Below, in pieces: positions 52,025-59,896 of a DNA stretch of 64,000 nt. This DNA comes from UBA6926 sp045562535 (lineage in GTDB: Bacteria; Chloroflexota; Dehalococcoidia; UBA6926). Location of the stretch: positions 248,001 through 312,000 of the forward strand of contig JBJKVP010000003.1 in assembly GCA_045562535.1 (NCBI GenBank), given 5' to 3'. The notes below the pieces were generated by a model, which had not been told where the DNA came from, made no database searches, and saw only the letters and a program-made list of their open reading frames with translations. Each line of letters opens with the position of its first letter. Position 1 is the first letter of the stretch. The position numbers and the translations under genes are program-made.

Positions 52025-54295
52025 TTGGCAAGCAAAGGTGATCCCCCGACCAGTACTAGAATTGTCGGAAAAGGTGTACAACGTGTTGACGGTGCCGAAA
52101 GAGTCATGGGTACAGCTAAATACGGTGCAGATCTAAGTTTGCCAGGAACGCTTCACGCAAAAATTAAGAGAAGTCCCTATGCCAATGCCAAAATACACAA
52201 AATTAATGTAGATAAGGCTATGGCCATCACTGGTGTGGTTGCAATAGTAACTTACAAAGATTTCCCTGAAATTGAACTTAGCGATCAAGTAGTAGGTGGA
52301 GAAATAACCATGACTCCACGCGATCAAAGGCGAATGCAACTTGCAGAGGAAACGGTATTTTACCACGGCCAAGCAGTAGCAGCTGTGGCAGCAACAAGCC
52401 TAGAAATAGCTGAGACTGCCGTGGAAAATATCGATGTTGAATATGAAGTTCTTGAACCAGTTGTAAATGTAGAAGAAGCTGTTAAAGAAGGCTCTCCGCT
52501 TGTTCACGATGACCTTTATACTTGGGAATTTGCTGGCTCACTTTCAGATAAGCCAAGCAACATTGCTAGGAGGGTTGAATTAAGCAGAGGCGATCACATA
52601 GAAGCCTTCAAAAATTCTGACTTGATCGTAGAACGCCGTTTCGAAGGGGGAACCGTTCATCAAGGATACATAGAACCTCAAGCGTGCACTGTAGAGGTAG
52701 TAGATGATCATCTAACAGTTCATACTTCTAGCCAAATAAATTTCAATCTAAGGGATACTCTCGCAACCATATTAGGCCGCGAAAAAGAAGCTATCACAGT
52801 GGTCCCATTGGAAATAGGAGGAGGATTTGGAGGTAAAGCAGGATTAGGAATCGAATTTATTACAGCGTTACTCGCCATAAAAGCGAATTCAGCGGTAAAA
52901 TTAGTTCTCTCGAGAGAAGAAGTATTCCGATCAACTGGGCCAACTTGCGCCCATGTTATTAATCTTAAAATCGGAGCAAACCGGGACGGAACTTTAACCG
53001 CGTTCCAGGGAGAATATTTACTAGATACTGGTGCCATGACTGGGTTTACTCATTCAGCCACGGCTGCAATGACAGGATCATCACATTATAAATTTAGTGA
53101 TTTATATATAGATGCTTACGACGTTGTCACAAACAAGCCCGTTGCAATGGCATACCGTGCGCCTAGTGGACCAATAGGAAACTATCCTACTGAGGTCATA
53201 ATTGACGAAATCGCTGAAATGGTTGGAATGGACCCAATTGAATTTAGAATCAAAAATATCACCGAAGAAGGAGATCCCTTACCTAACGGATTATCCATGC
53301 CAGTCTGGGGGCTAAAGAAAATCTTGAGCGCAGCAAAAACCCACCCTGCGTGGACTGATCCTCTGCCAAAATCTAGAGGAAGAGGTTTTGCCGCAGCCTA
53401 TTGGGGAGGTGCAACCCTAACTTCAAATGCTGAAATATATGCTAACCAAGATGCAACTTTTACAGTGCTAACTGGTTCGGTGGACCTTACTGGAACGAGG
53501 ACGACAATGGCACAATTTGCCGCCGAAGAATTACAAATAGAATTGGAACAAGTAAAAGTTGGTATCGGCGACACCGATTCTATTGGACACACTGACGGAT
53601 CTTTTGGAAGCAGAACCACCTTAGCAACCGGTACGGCTGTCATCCTCGCTGCAAGAGATACCCTCGATAAACTTCGAGAGGTAGCCGGAAGACTTCTTAG
53701 GATCGATCCAAACTATGTGGAATACGCTGATCAAATTTTTTCAGCCAGAGATAACCAAGATAACTCGATTGAACTGTCTGAGGTGTGTAAAAGTTTAACT
53801 GAACCAATAAGAGGGATAGGCCTTAGTACGGGCCTTCCGGGCGCCCCAACAGCCGCTGCATCAATAGCAGAAGTAGAAGTAGACAAGATGACAGGAAGAT
53901 CAGAAATAAAAAGATTTACCATATTCCAAGATCCTGGAAACGCGATAAACCCTCTTGCCGTGGAAGGGCAAATGCAAGGAGGAGCTGCACAAGGGATAGG
54001 TTGGGCTCTATGGGAAGTTTATGATATAGATCAAAAAACAGGGGTTATAGGCAACCCAAATTTTTTAGATTATAAGATGCCAACTTCAATGGATGTCCCA
54101 TCAATCGAAACCGTTATAGTGTCCACGCCCAACCCAAATGGACCTCACGGGGCACGAGGTGTAGGAGAAATACCTTTAGTTACACCTGTGGGAGCAATAG
54201 GCAATGCTATATACAACATAACAGGTGTAAGACTAACAGAAACGCCATTCAAACCGGAAAAATTACTAAGAGCACTCAAAGCTAAAGATTCATAG
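52025..54295 (+). CDS. Xanthine-dehydrogenase-family molybdopterin-binding subunit, unpartnered
   Basis: The 756-residue protein is the large Mo-containing subunit of the xanthine oxidase/aldehyde oxidoreductase family. It starts G-V-Q-R-V-D-G-A-E-R-V-M-G-T-A-K-Y. It has G-G-G-F-G-G-K near residue 265 (cofactor binding), A-Y-R-A-P-S-G-P near 379, Q-G-G-A-A-Q-G-I-G near 656 and the catalytic Glu in R-G-V-G-E-I-P near 713. The Cys active-site loop of CO dehydrogenase (AYxCSFR) is not present, so it is not a CoxL of that type. The FAD and [2Fe-2S] subunits, normally adjacent, are missing from both sides. The start is TTG with AAAGGAA upstream. Substrate unknown. Confidence 0.9.
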   Translation: MASKGDPPTSTRIVGKGVQRVDGAERVMGTAKYGADLSLPGTLHAKIKRSPYANAKIHKINVDKAMAITGVVAIVTYKDFPEIELSDQVVGGEITMTPRDQRRMQLAEETVFYHGQAVAAVAATSLEIAETAVENIDVEYEVLEPVVNVEEAVKEGSPLVHDDLYTWEFAGSLSDKPSNIARRVELSRGDHIEAFKNSDLIVERRFEGGTVHQGYIEPQACTVEVVDDHLTVHTSSQINFNLRDTLATILGREKEAITVVPLEIGGGFGGKAGLGIEFITALLAIKANSAVKLVLSREEVFRSTGPTCAHVINLKIGANRDGTLTAFQGEYLLDTGAMTGFTHSATAAMTGSSHYKFSDLYIDAYDVVTNKPVAMAYRAPSGPIGNYPTEVIIDEIAEMVGMDPIEFRIKNITEEGDPLPNGLSMPVWGLKKILSAAKTHPAWTDPLPKSRGRGFAAAYWGGATLTSNAEIYANQDATFTVLTGSVDLTGTRTTMAQFAAEELQIELEQVKVGIGDTDSIGHTDGSFGSRTTLATGTAVILAARDTLDKLREVAGRLLRIDPNYVEYADQIFSARDNQDNSIELSEVCKSLTEPIRGIGLSTGLPGAPTAAASIAEVEVDKMTGRSEIKRFTIFQDPGNAINPLAVEGQMQGGAAQGIGWALWEVYDIDQKTGVIGNPNFLDYKMPTSMDVPSIETVIVSTPNPNGPHGARGVGEIPLVTPVGAIGNAIYNITGVRLTETPFKPEKLLRALKAKDS

Positions 54296-54307
54296 CAACT
54301 AAGTCAA

Positions 54308-56803
54308 TCATTTCTTTTTTTTCTTGGGAGGCTGTTTTTCTGGTTCAATAATTTCTGAATCCTCAAACGGGGCAATAGCTGCGACTTCATCATCCGCGTC
54401 AAGACGCATTACTCTTACGCCTCCCGTAACTTTTCCTTGGACAGGTACTTGTTTCAAAGTCGTTCTAATAACGATTCCTTTTCGCGAAACGAGAATTACC
54501 TCTTGATCTCGGGTAACCATAGCAAGTCCATTTAATAAACCTGTCCTGCTGAGAGAAGTATTAAAGGTCTTCTGCCCATTAGTACCTCGGCCATGTGGCA
54601 TGTAAAGCTCAGGCTTGCTCATCTTCCCGTAGCCTTTTTTAGAGATTACAAAAACAAATCGCTCAGGGTCAGACAAGGTAACAACTCCTATAACGTTATC
54701 ATCAGCTGCTAACCTAATCCCTCTCACTCCACCTGCAGTTGCGGATCTAGGTTTTAATACATCAGATGAAAATCTTAAAGATTTACCTCGTTCTGTTACC
54801 AGAACGACTTCATCATCAGCTTTAGCCATAATTACAGATACCAAATCATCATCGGGCTCTAAATCCATAGCTTTTTTTCCAGTGCTCCTCACTGAAATAA
54901 AATGTTTCAACGGGGATCTCTTAATCTCTCCTTTTCGCGTAACAAAAACAAGATAGTCTGCCTCAGATAAATCAGAAGCAGCCATAATTGTTGTAACGGA
55001 TTCTGTTGTATCTAGAGGAACTAAATTCGTAACTGGAAGTCCTCTGGCTGTACGGCTAACTTCACCAGGTAATTCAAAACACCTTAAAGTAGTTACGCGT
55101 CCTCTATTGGTAAAAAATAATAAAGTGTCATGCGTGTCGGCAACAAGCAAGTGTCGCACAGCATCCTCTTCTCTTGTAACCATGCCTGTTATACCACGAC
55201 CACCGCGGCGTTGGATTCTGTACGTCTCAGAAGCAACACGCTTTATATAACCCCTATTGCTAAGTGTTACTACCACTTCTTGATGTGGTATGAGATCCTC
55301 ATGCCGCACTTTTTGAAGCTCTGCTGTGATAATTTTCGTCCGTCTTTTATCACCATATTTCTCTCTAATATTAGTAACTTCTTCTTTTACGGTATTAGTA
55401 ATAAGCACTGGGTCGCCAAGTATACCCTCTAATTCTGCAATTCGTTCTCTTAAACCCTCCAGTTCATCCATAATTGCCTGGGACTCCAACGCTGCAAGCC
55501 TTCTTAGTTGCATATCCAATATTGCCTGAGCTTGTCTTTGCGATAATGTCCAGCGCTCTATAAGGGTTATTCGTGCTGCATCAGCGCTTTCCGCACTTCT
55601 AATCACAGCTATAACTGGGTCTAAATCATCTAACGCCGTCCTTAACCCCTCCAGAACATGCGCTCGGTCTTGAGCTCGGCGTAGCTCGAAACGAGTCCGG
55701 TTTGTTATGATCTCTCTTCTAAATTTTATAAAATGGAAAATGATTTGCTTGAGAGATAGGATTTGCGGAGAACCATTAACTAGGGCCAAAGTATTGATAT
55801 GAAACGCGGTTCTCATAGTAGTATGTTCATATAAATTATTCAGTACCACTTCTGGTTGGGCGTTACGTTGTAAATCTATACTCACCCTTAAACCATCTCT
55901 ATCGGATTCATCACGTATTTCTGCGATTCCATCAAGTTTTTTGGAACGAACAAGGTCAGCGATTTTCTCAACTAGAGCCGCTTTATTAACTTGGTACGGT
56001 AACTCATTGACAATAATCTGTTTTCTTCTTCCTTTATCCGCATCTACGATAGAAGCTTTTGCTTCCATCACAACTTTGCCTTGCCCCGTTGCATAGGCCT
56101 GCTTTATACCCGAAACACCTCGAATAAGTCCGGCTGTCGGGAAATCAGGCCCTTTAATATGATCCAGTAATTCTTCGAGAGTGGCTTCAAAATCTCCACC
56201 AAGATCGGTTTGCTGCCAACGACTCAAAGCAAATAATATCGCATCACATACTTCTCTTAAGTTATGCGGAGCAATGTTAGTTGCCATCCCCACAGCTATG
56301 CCAGAAGCTCCATTTAAAAGCATATTAGGGAGCTGTGTCGGTAATACTACTGGTTCTTTTTCAGAACCGTCAAAATTATCAGTAAAATCTACCGTCTCCC
56401 TATCGATATCCGTTAACATCTCTTCAGCGATTGCTGTAAGGCGTGCTTCTGTATACCTCATCGCAGCTGGAGGATCATTATCAACAGAACCGAAGTTACC
56501 CTGACCATCAACGAGGGGGTAGCGAAGCGAAAACGTTTGAGCTAAGCGAACCATAGCTTCATAAACCGGTGAATCACCATGCGGATGATACTTAGCTAGG
56601 ACGTTCCCTACAACAGTGGCACTTTTTCGATACGCAGCATTATTACGCATACCTTGATCATACATTGAATAAAGGACTCTTCTTTGCACCGGTTTCAAAC
56701 CATCTCTTACATCGGGCAAAGCTCTCGAGACGATCACGCTCATCGCGTAATCTAGGTACGCTGACCTCATCTCTTGCTCTAGGCCTACCGAACGCTCAAC
56801 CAT
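54308..56803 (-). CDS. gyrA: DNA gyrase subunit A
   Basis: GyrA is the DNA-breaking subunit that introduces negative supercoils with GyrB. The preferred start is the ATG at 56803, after AGGA at seven bases (831 residues); a GTG at 56809 is in frame. The N-terminal R-S-A-Y-L-D-Y-A-M-S-V-I and the quinolone-region H-P-H-G-D-S-P-V-Y-E-A are visible. The catalytic Tyr is in A-A-M-R-Y-T-E-A-R-L. The Q-R-R-G-G-R-G GyrA-box shows it is gyrase and not topoisomerase IV. Six beta-pinwheel repeats follow, and the end is a Pro/Lys-rich tail. gyrB is not next to it. Confidence 0.97.
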   Translation of the reverse strand: MVERSVGLEQEMRSAYLDYAMSVIVSRALPDVRDGLKPVQRRVLYSMYDQGMRNNAAYRKSATVVGNVLAKYHPHGDSPVYEAMVRLAQTFSLRYPLVDGQGNFGSVDNDPPAAMRYTEARLTAIAEEMLTDIDRETVDFTDNFDGSEKEPVVLPTQLPNMLLNGASGIAVGMATNIAPHNLREVCDAILFALSRWQQTDLGGDFEATLEELLDHIKGPDFPTAGLIRGVSGIKQAYATGQGKVVMEAKASIVDADKGRRKQIIVNELPYQVNKAALVEKIADLVRSKKLDGIAEIRDESDRDGLRVSIDLQRNAQPEVVLNNLYEHTTMRTAFHINTLALVNGSPQILSLKQIIFHFIKFRREIITNRTRFELRRAQDRAHVLEGLRTALDDLDPVIAVIRSAESADAARITLIERWTLSQRQAQAILDMQLRRLAALESQAIMDELEGLRERIAELEGILGDPVLITNTVKEEVTNIREKYGDKRRTKIITAELQKVRHEDLIPHQEVVVTLSNRGYIKRVASETYRIQRRGGRGITGMVTREEDAVRHLLVADTHDTLLFFTNRGRVTTLRCFELPGEVSRTARGLPVTNLVPLDTTESVTTIMAASDLSEADYLVFVTRKGEIKRSPLKHFISVRSTGKKAMDLEPDDDLVSVIMAKADDEVVLVTERGKSLRFSSDVLKPRSATAGGVRGIRLAADDNVIGVVTLSDPERFVFVISKKGYGKMSKPELYMPHGRGTNGQKTFNTSLSRTGLLNGLAMVTRDQEVILVSRKGIVIRTTLKQVPVQGKVTGGVRVMRLDADDEVAAIAPFEDSEIIEPEKQPPKKKKK

Positions 56804-56968
56804 AAACACATCCTAAATAGCCACTATTATTTTTTGACAAAAACGAGGTAATCACACAAAAATTCGTTTACCATAAATAGAACTACGAATTTAGCAAAAC
56901 CTTATGTCAATAAACTATCTGGATTTTAACATTTTGTATATATTAGCTCAACCTAATACCACTAGATA

Positions 56969-56993
56969 AGGCATTTATTTATATTAAATGCCT
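56969..56993. terminator. Hairpin downstream of rpmB (weak terminator candidate)
   Basis: AGGCATTTA (56969-56977) pairs perfectly with TAAATGCCT (56985-56993) around a 7-base loop, about 40 bases beyond the rpmB stop on the minus strand. No T-run follows on either side, so a terminator or RNA-end-stabilising role is tentative. The 229 bases between gyrA and rpmB hold nothing else coding. Confidence 0.4.
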
Positions 56994-57032
56994 ATAAATA
57001 GACAATTTTAAGAAAATAAAGTCGCTATAGGA

Positions 57033-57221
57033 TTAAATTTTTGTTTTGGATTGGGTACGAAGGCATCGGGTACACATCTGAATTTGCTTCCTGCCTCCGG
57101 ATGGAGAATTCACAAAAACTTTTTGAACGTTTACGTTCCACCTTCGATTAGTTTTATGGTGCGAATGGCTCACTGACTTGCCAAACATAGGCCCTCGACC
57201 ACATATATCACATCTAGACAT
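57033..57221 (-). CDS. rpmB: Large ribosomal subunit protein L28
   Basis: The start at the ATG at 57221 gives 62 residues, the normal size; the frame is open to 57314. It begins M-S-R-C-D-I-C-G-R-G-P-M-F-G and has the L28 core S-H-H-K-T-N-R-R-W-N-V-N-V-Q-K-V. M-C-T-R-C-L-R-T lies at the C-terminus. Both CxxC pairs are kept, so this is the zinc-binding form of L28. AGGA is found shortly before the ATG. It is divergent from the fatty-acid-kinase-like gene, the usual place of rpmB beside a DAK2-family gene in many bacteria. Confidence 0.95.
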   Translation of the reverse strand: MSRCDICGRGPMFGKSVSHSHHKTNRRWNVNVQKVFVNSPSGGRKQIQMCTRCLRTQSKTKI

Positions 57222-57243
57222 TATCTTATCCTGGAAAACAAAT

Positions 57244-57272
57244 TTGACGACTGTATAAGAACGGTATATAAA
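57244..57272 (+). promoter_or_regulatory. Promoter of the fakA-degV-recG transcript
   Basis: TTGACG (57244-57249) and TATAAA (57267-57272) are 17 bases apart. Transcription would begin near 57279, about 80 bases before the first start codon. Confidence 0.6.
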
Positions 57273-57285
57273 ATCCGTATGGAAC

Positions 57286-57314
57286 ATATTACTGTATTTG
57301 TCAGCTGAACACAA
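57286..57314 (-). promoter_or_regulatory. Promoter of rpmB
   Basis: On the minus strand TTGTGT (57314-57309) is followed after 17 bases by TAATAT (57291-57286). It faces the plus-strand promoter at 57244-57272, so the two transcripts start in opposite directions across each other. Confidence 0.5.
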
Positions 57315-57359
57315 CGAATTCTCACGAGATACCAGAAAATGTATCTAGAAAGCAGATAA

Positions 57360-58985
57360 TTGTCAGATCAGAAGAAAAAAACAAAAGAAGTTTATAATGG
57401 TCAGGATTTTTTTCAACTTCTTCAGGCAGCGACTAGCTGGTTGGATAAAAACTCTGAGTTCATAAACTCTTTAAATGTGTTTCCTGTTCCGGATGGCGAC
57501 ACAGGAACAAATATGGTTTTGACTCTTAAAACAGCTTTGAGAGAAGCTGAAAAAACACTCACCGGGAGTGTTGAGAAAGTAGCTAAGTCAATAGCCTATG
57601 GAGCACTCCTGGGAGCTAGAGGTAACAGCGGTGTCATTTTGTCGCAATACTTGAGCGGCCTCGCTCAAGCATTGGAAGAAAAAGAGTTCTTGGATTCATC
57701 GAATCTACCAAATGCACTGACTATGGCAGCCATAGCAGCAAGAAAAGCAATGAACAACCCTGTAGAAGGCACAATGATAACGGTCGCTCGAGTAGCTGGA
57801 GAAGCTTCAAAACTGGTTTCAGCCAAATCTTTTTCAGACCAGTTAATGGCAGCAGCAAAAGGCGCCGAAGAGGCGGTTGAAAGAACACCAGAGCAATTGG
57901 ACATATTAAAAAAAGCTGGTGTTGTTGACTCAGGAGGGAAAGGCCTTGCTTTGATATTGCGCGCGGCTGCTAATTATCATATGGGAATAGACTTAGGACC
58001 CCCCACCCAAAGCATAGCTCCTATATCAATAGACCCCAATTGGGTATCAAATTCCGATGAGGACCACTGGGGATTCTGTACTGAATTTGTTCTTGTTAAC
58101 CCAACTCATTCAACTAAAGTAATCAGAAATAAAATGGAACGCTTCGGAGACTCGGAATCATTTGTGGAGGGAGAAAGTATACTCAGAGTTCACTTACATT
58201 CTCGGGAACCAGAAGAGGTAATTATGGCTGCGAATGACCTGGGAACGTTAGAGCAAGTTGCTATACGAGATATGGATCAGCAACAAAAAATATTCATTGC
58301 TGATCATCAAGGTAATAAAGTTGATACTCAAACAGGTTTAGTATCTGTAGTTACTGGACCAGGGTTGTTGAAAGCTATGAGGACTCTAGGAGCAAGCGCT
58401 TTCATATGGGGCAGCAGAACTATGAATCCAAGTACCGAAGAAATATTAGAAGCAATAGAATCTATACCTTATTCCGATGTCATTATTTTACCTAACAACA
58501 AAAATACGATTGCGGCATGTGAAATGGCGAAGCAATTGACGGAAAAAAGACTCGAAATAATCCATACGGAATCTATGACTCAGGGTATAACAAGCTTAAT
58601 TTCATTTCTTGAGAACGAAAGTATCGAAAGTAATCTAAAGAGAATTAAAGAAACTCTTGATGACCTTAAGTGGGGAGAGATTACTGAAGCGACTCGTTCC
58701 GGGAATTATAAAAACGTCTCATACTCATCTGGCGACATCATCGGTTTTTCAGAGGGCATTTTAGTAACTGCATCTAAAAACCCAGTGGATTGTGTAATTA
58801 ATCTCTTGGAACACATCGCGCCTGAATCAGAATCTATTTGTACGCTATACTATGGGTTTGGAGCGGAAAAAGAAGAGGTCAAAGAAATATCAGCTATAAT
58901 TGAATCAAGTTGGCCTGACGTCGAACTAGAGTTGATTGACGGTGGCCACCCTGTATATCGTTATATGTTAGCAATAGAAGAATAA
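57360..58985 (+). CDS. fakA: DAK2/DegV-type fatty acid kinase subunit (FakA-like)
   Basis: The 541-residue protein has an N-terminal DhaL (DAK2) kinase domain with F-P-V-P-D-G-D-T-G-T-N-M-V-L-T-L (about 40-55, Asp ligands for Mg-ATP) and G-A-R-G-N-S-G-V-I-L-S-Q near 88. A middle DAK1-like domain follows, and the end fits the FakA family. In Staphylococcus FakA phosphorylates fatty acids held by DegV-type FakB proteins. The next gene is a DegV protein, which supports this reading. The start is TTG at 57360 with only a weak AGAAAG upstream; a slightly different start is possible. Confidence 0.9.
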   Translation: MSDQKKKTKEVYNGQDFFQLLQAATSWLDKNSEFINSLNVFPVPDGDTGTNMVLTLKTALREAEKTLTGSVEKVAKSIAYGALLGARGNSGVILSQYLSGLAQALEEKEFLDSSNLPNALTMAAIAARKAMNNPVEGTMITVARVAGEASKLVSAKSFSDQLMAAAKGAEEAVERTPEQLDILKKAGVVDSGGKGLALILRAAANYHMGIDLGPPTQSIAPISIDPNWVSNSDEDHWGFCTEFVLVNPTHSTKVIRNKMERFGDSESFVEGESILRVHLHSREPEEVIMAANDLGTLEQVAIRDMDQQQKIFIADHQGNKVDTQTGLVSVVTGPGLLKAMRTLGASAFIWGSRTMNPSTEEILEAIESIPYSDVIILPNNKNTIAACEMAKQLTEKRLEIIHTESMTQGITSLISFLENESIESNLKRIKETLDDLKWGEITEATRSGNYKNVSYSSGDIIGFSEGILVTASKNPVDCVINLLEHIAPESESICTLYYGFGAEKEEVKEISAIIESSWPDVELELIDGGHPVYRYMLAIEE

Positions 58986-59010
58986 AAACTATCTATCGGA
59001 GGATGAAAGC

Positions 59011-59877
59011 ATGAGCGCAGCAAAATCCAAACAAATCCAGATTGTTACAGATAGTACATCGGACATTGATCCGAAGGTAGCATCAGATCTAGGAATACAC
59101 GTAGTCCCATTATATGTGCATTTTGGAGAGGAGTCGTATAAAGACTCCATTGATATATCTGCAGATGAATTTTACGAAAAATTGGTTGCGGGAACTATAT
59201 CACCAAAAACATCTCAGCCAACCCCTGAGGACTTTGCAGATCTTTATAGAAATCTTGCATCAAAAGGCCCCGTACTCTCCATGCATGTTTCTAGCTTGCT
59301 AAGTGGAACAATGAACTCCGTCAATTTAGCAAAAGAAATGGTTTTAAAAGAAATGCCAGACGCTCAAATTGCTGTGGTTGATACTTATTTAGCGTCCCTA
59401 GGATTGGCAAATGCAGTTATGGAAACCAAAAAATTCGTGAGCGATAATCCATCCCTCGAAGAAGCTGCAGAATTTGCCACATCCATTTCCTCAAGAACTC
59501 GAATCGTAGTTAGTGTAGATACTTTAGAATATTTGGTTAGAGGGGGGAGAATAGGAAAAGCAAGAGGGCTTGTAGGAGGCCTCCTACAAATAAAACCTAT
59601 TCTGCACTTGATAGACGGCGAAATCCACCCTTACGAGCAAGCGAGAACCACTAAGAAAGCAAGAAGAAGATTAATATCGATTGTAACTGAACAAAAAGAT
59701 CACATTGTAGGAGCAGCAGTCGCAACTACGACCGAACTTGAATTAGCGAATGAGATCGGTGAAACTTTGTCAAACGAACTTAACGTTGAAGAAGTTCCAA
59801 TTTTCCGGATCGGACCGGTTGTAGGCACGCACGGTGGTCCCGGAACCGTTGGGGTAGCGTTCGTTTTAGATTCATAG
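59011..59877 (+). CDS. DegV-family fatty-acid-binding protein (FakB-like)
   Basis: This 288-residue DegV protein has the family start I-V-T-D-S-T-S-D-I-D and the S-Q-P-T-P-E-D-F segment near residue 70. It has H-V-S-S-L-L-S-G-T near 94 and the fatty-acid-head-group region R-G-G-R-I-G-K-A-R. A G-P-V-V-G-T-H-G-G-P-G-T-V-G-V-A-F ending closes the protein. The family binds a fatty acid and presents it to FakA for phosphorylation. CGGAGG precedes the ATG, 25 bases after the fakA-like gene. A FakA-FakB pair implies exogenous or recycled fatty acid use for phospholipids. Confidence 0.93.
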   Translation: MSAAKSKQIQIVTDSTSDIDPKVASDLGIHVVPLYVHFGEESYKDSIDISADEFYEKLVAGTISPKTSQPTPEDFADLYRNLASKGPVLSMHVSSLLSGTMNSVNLAKEMVLKEMPDAQIAVVDTYLASLGLANAVMETKKFVSDNPSLEEAAEFATSISSRTRIVVSVDTLEYLVRGGRIGKARGLVGGLLQIKPILHLIDGEIHPYEQARTTKKARRRLISIVTEQKDHIVGAAVATTTELELANEIGETLSNELNVEEVPIFRIGPVVGTHGGPGTVGVAFVLDS

Positions 59878-59896
59878 TCGATACAGGAGTCTTATA

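Noticed and set aside
56905..56910. TTGACA on the minus strand as a gyrA -35 box
   Set aside because: No convincing -10 box at 16-18 bases; the best match is at 19 bases and poor, so no promoter is claimed.
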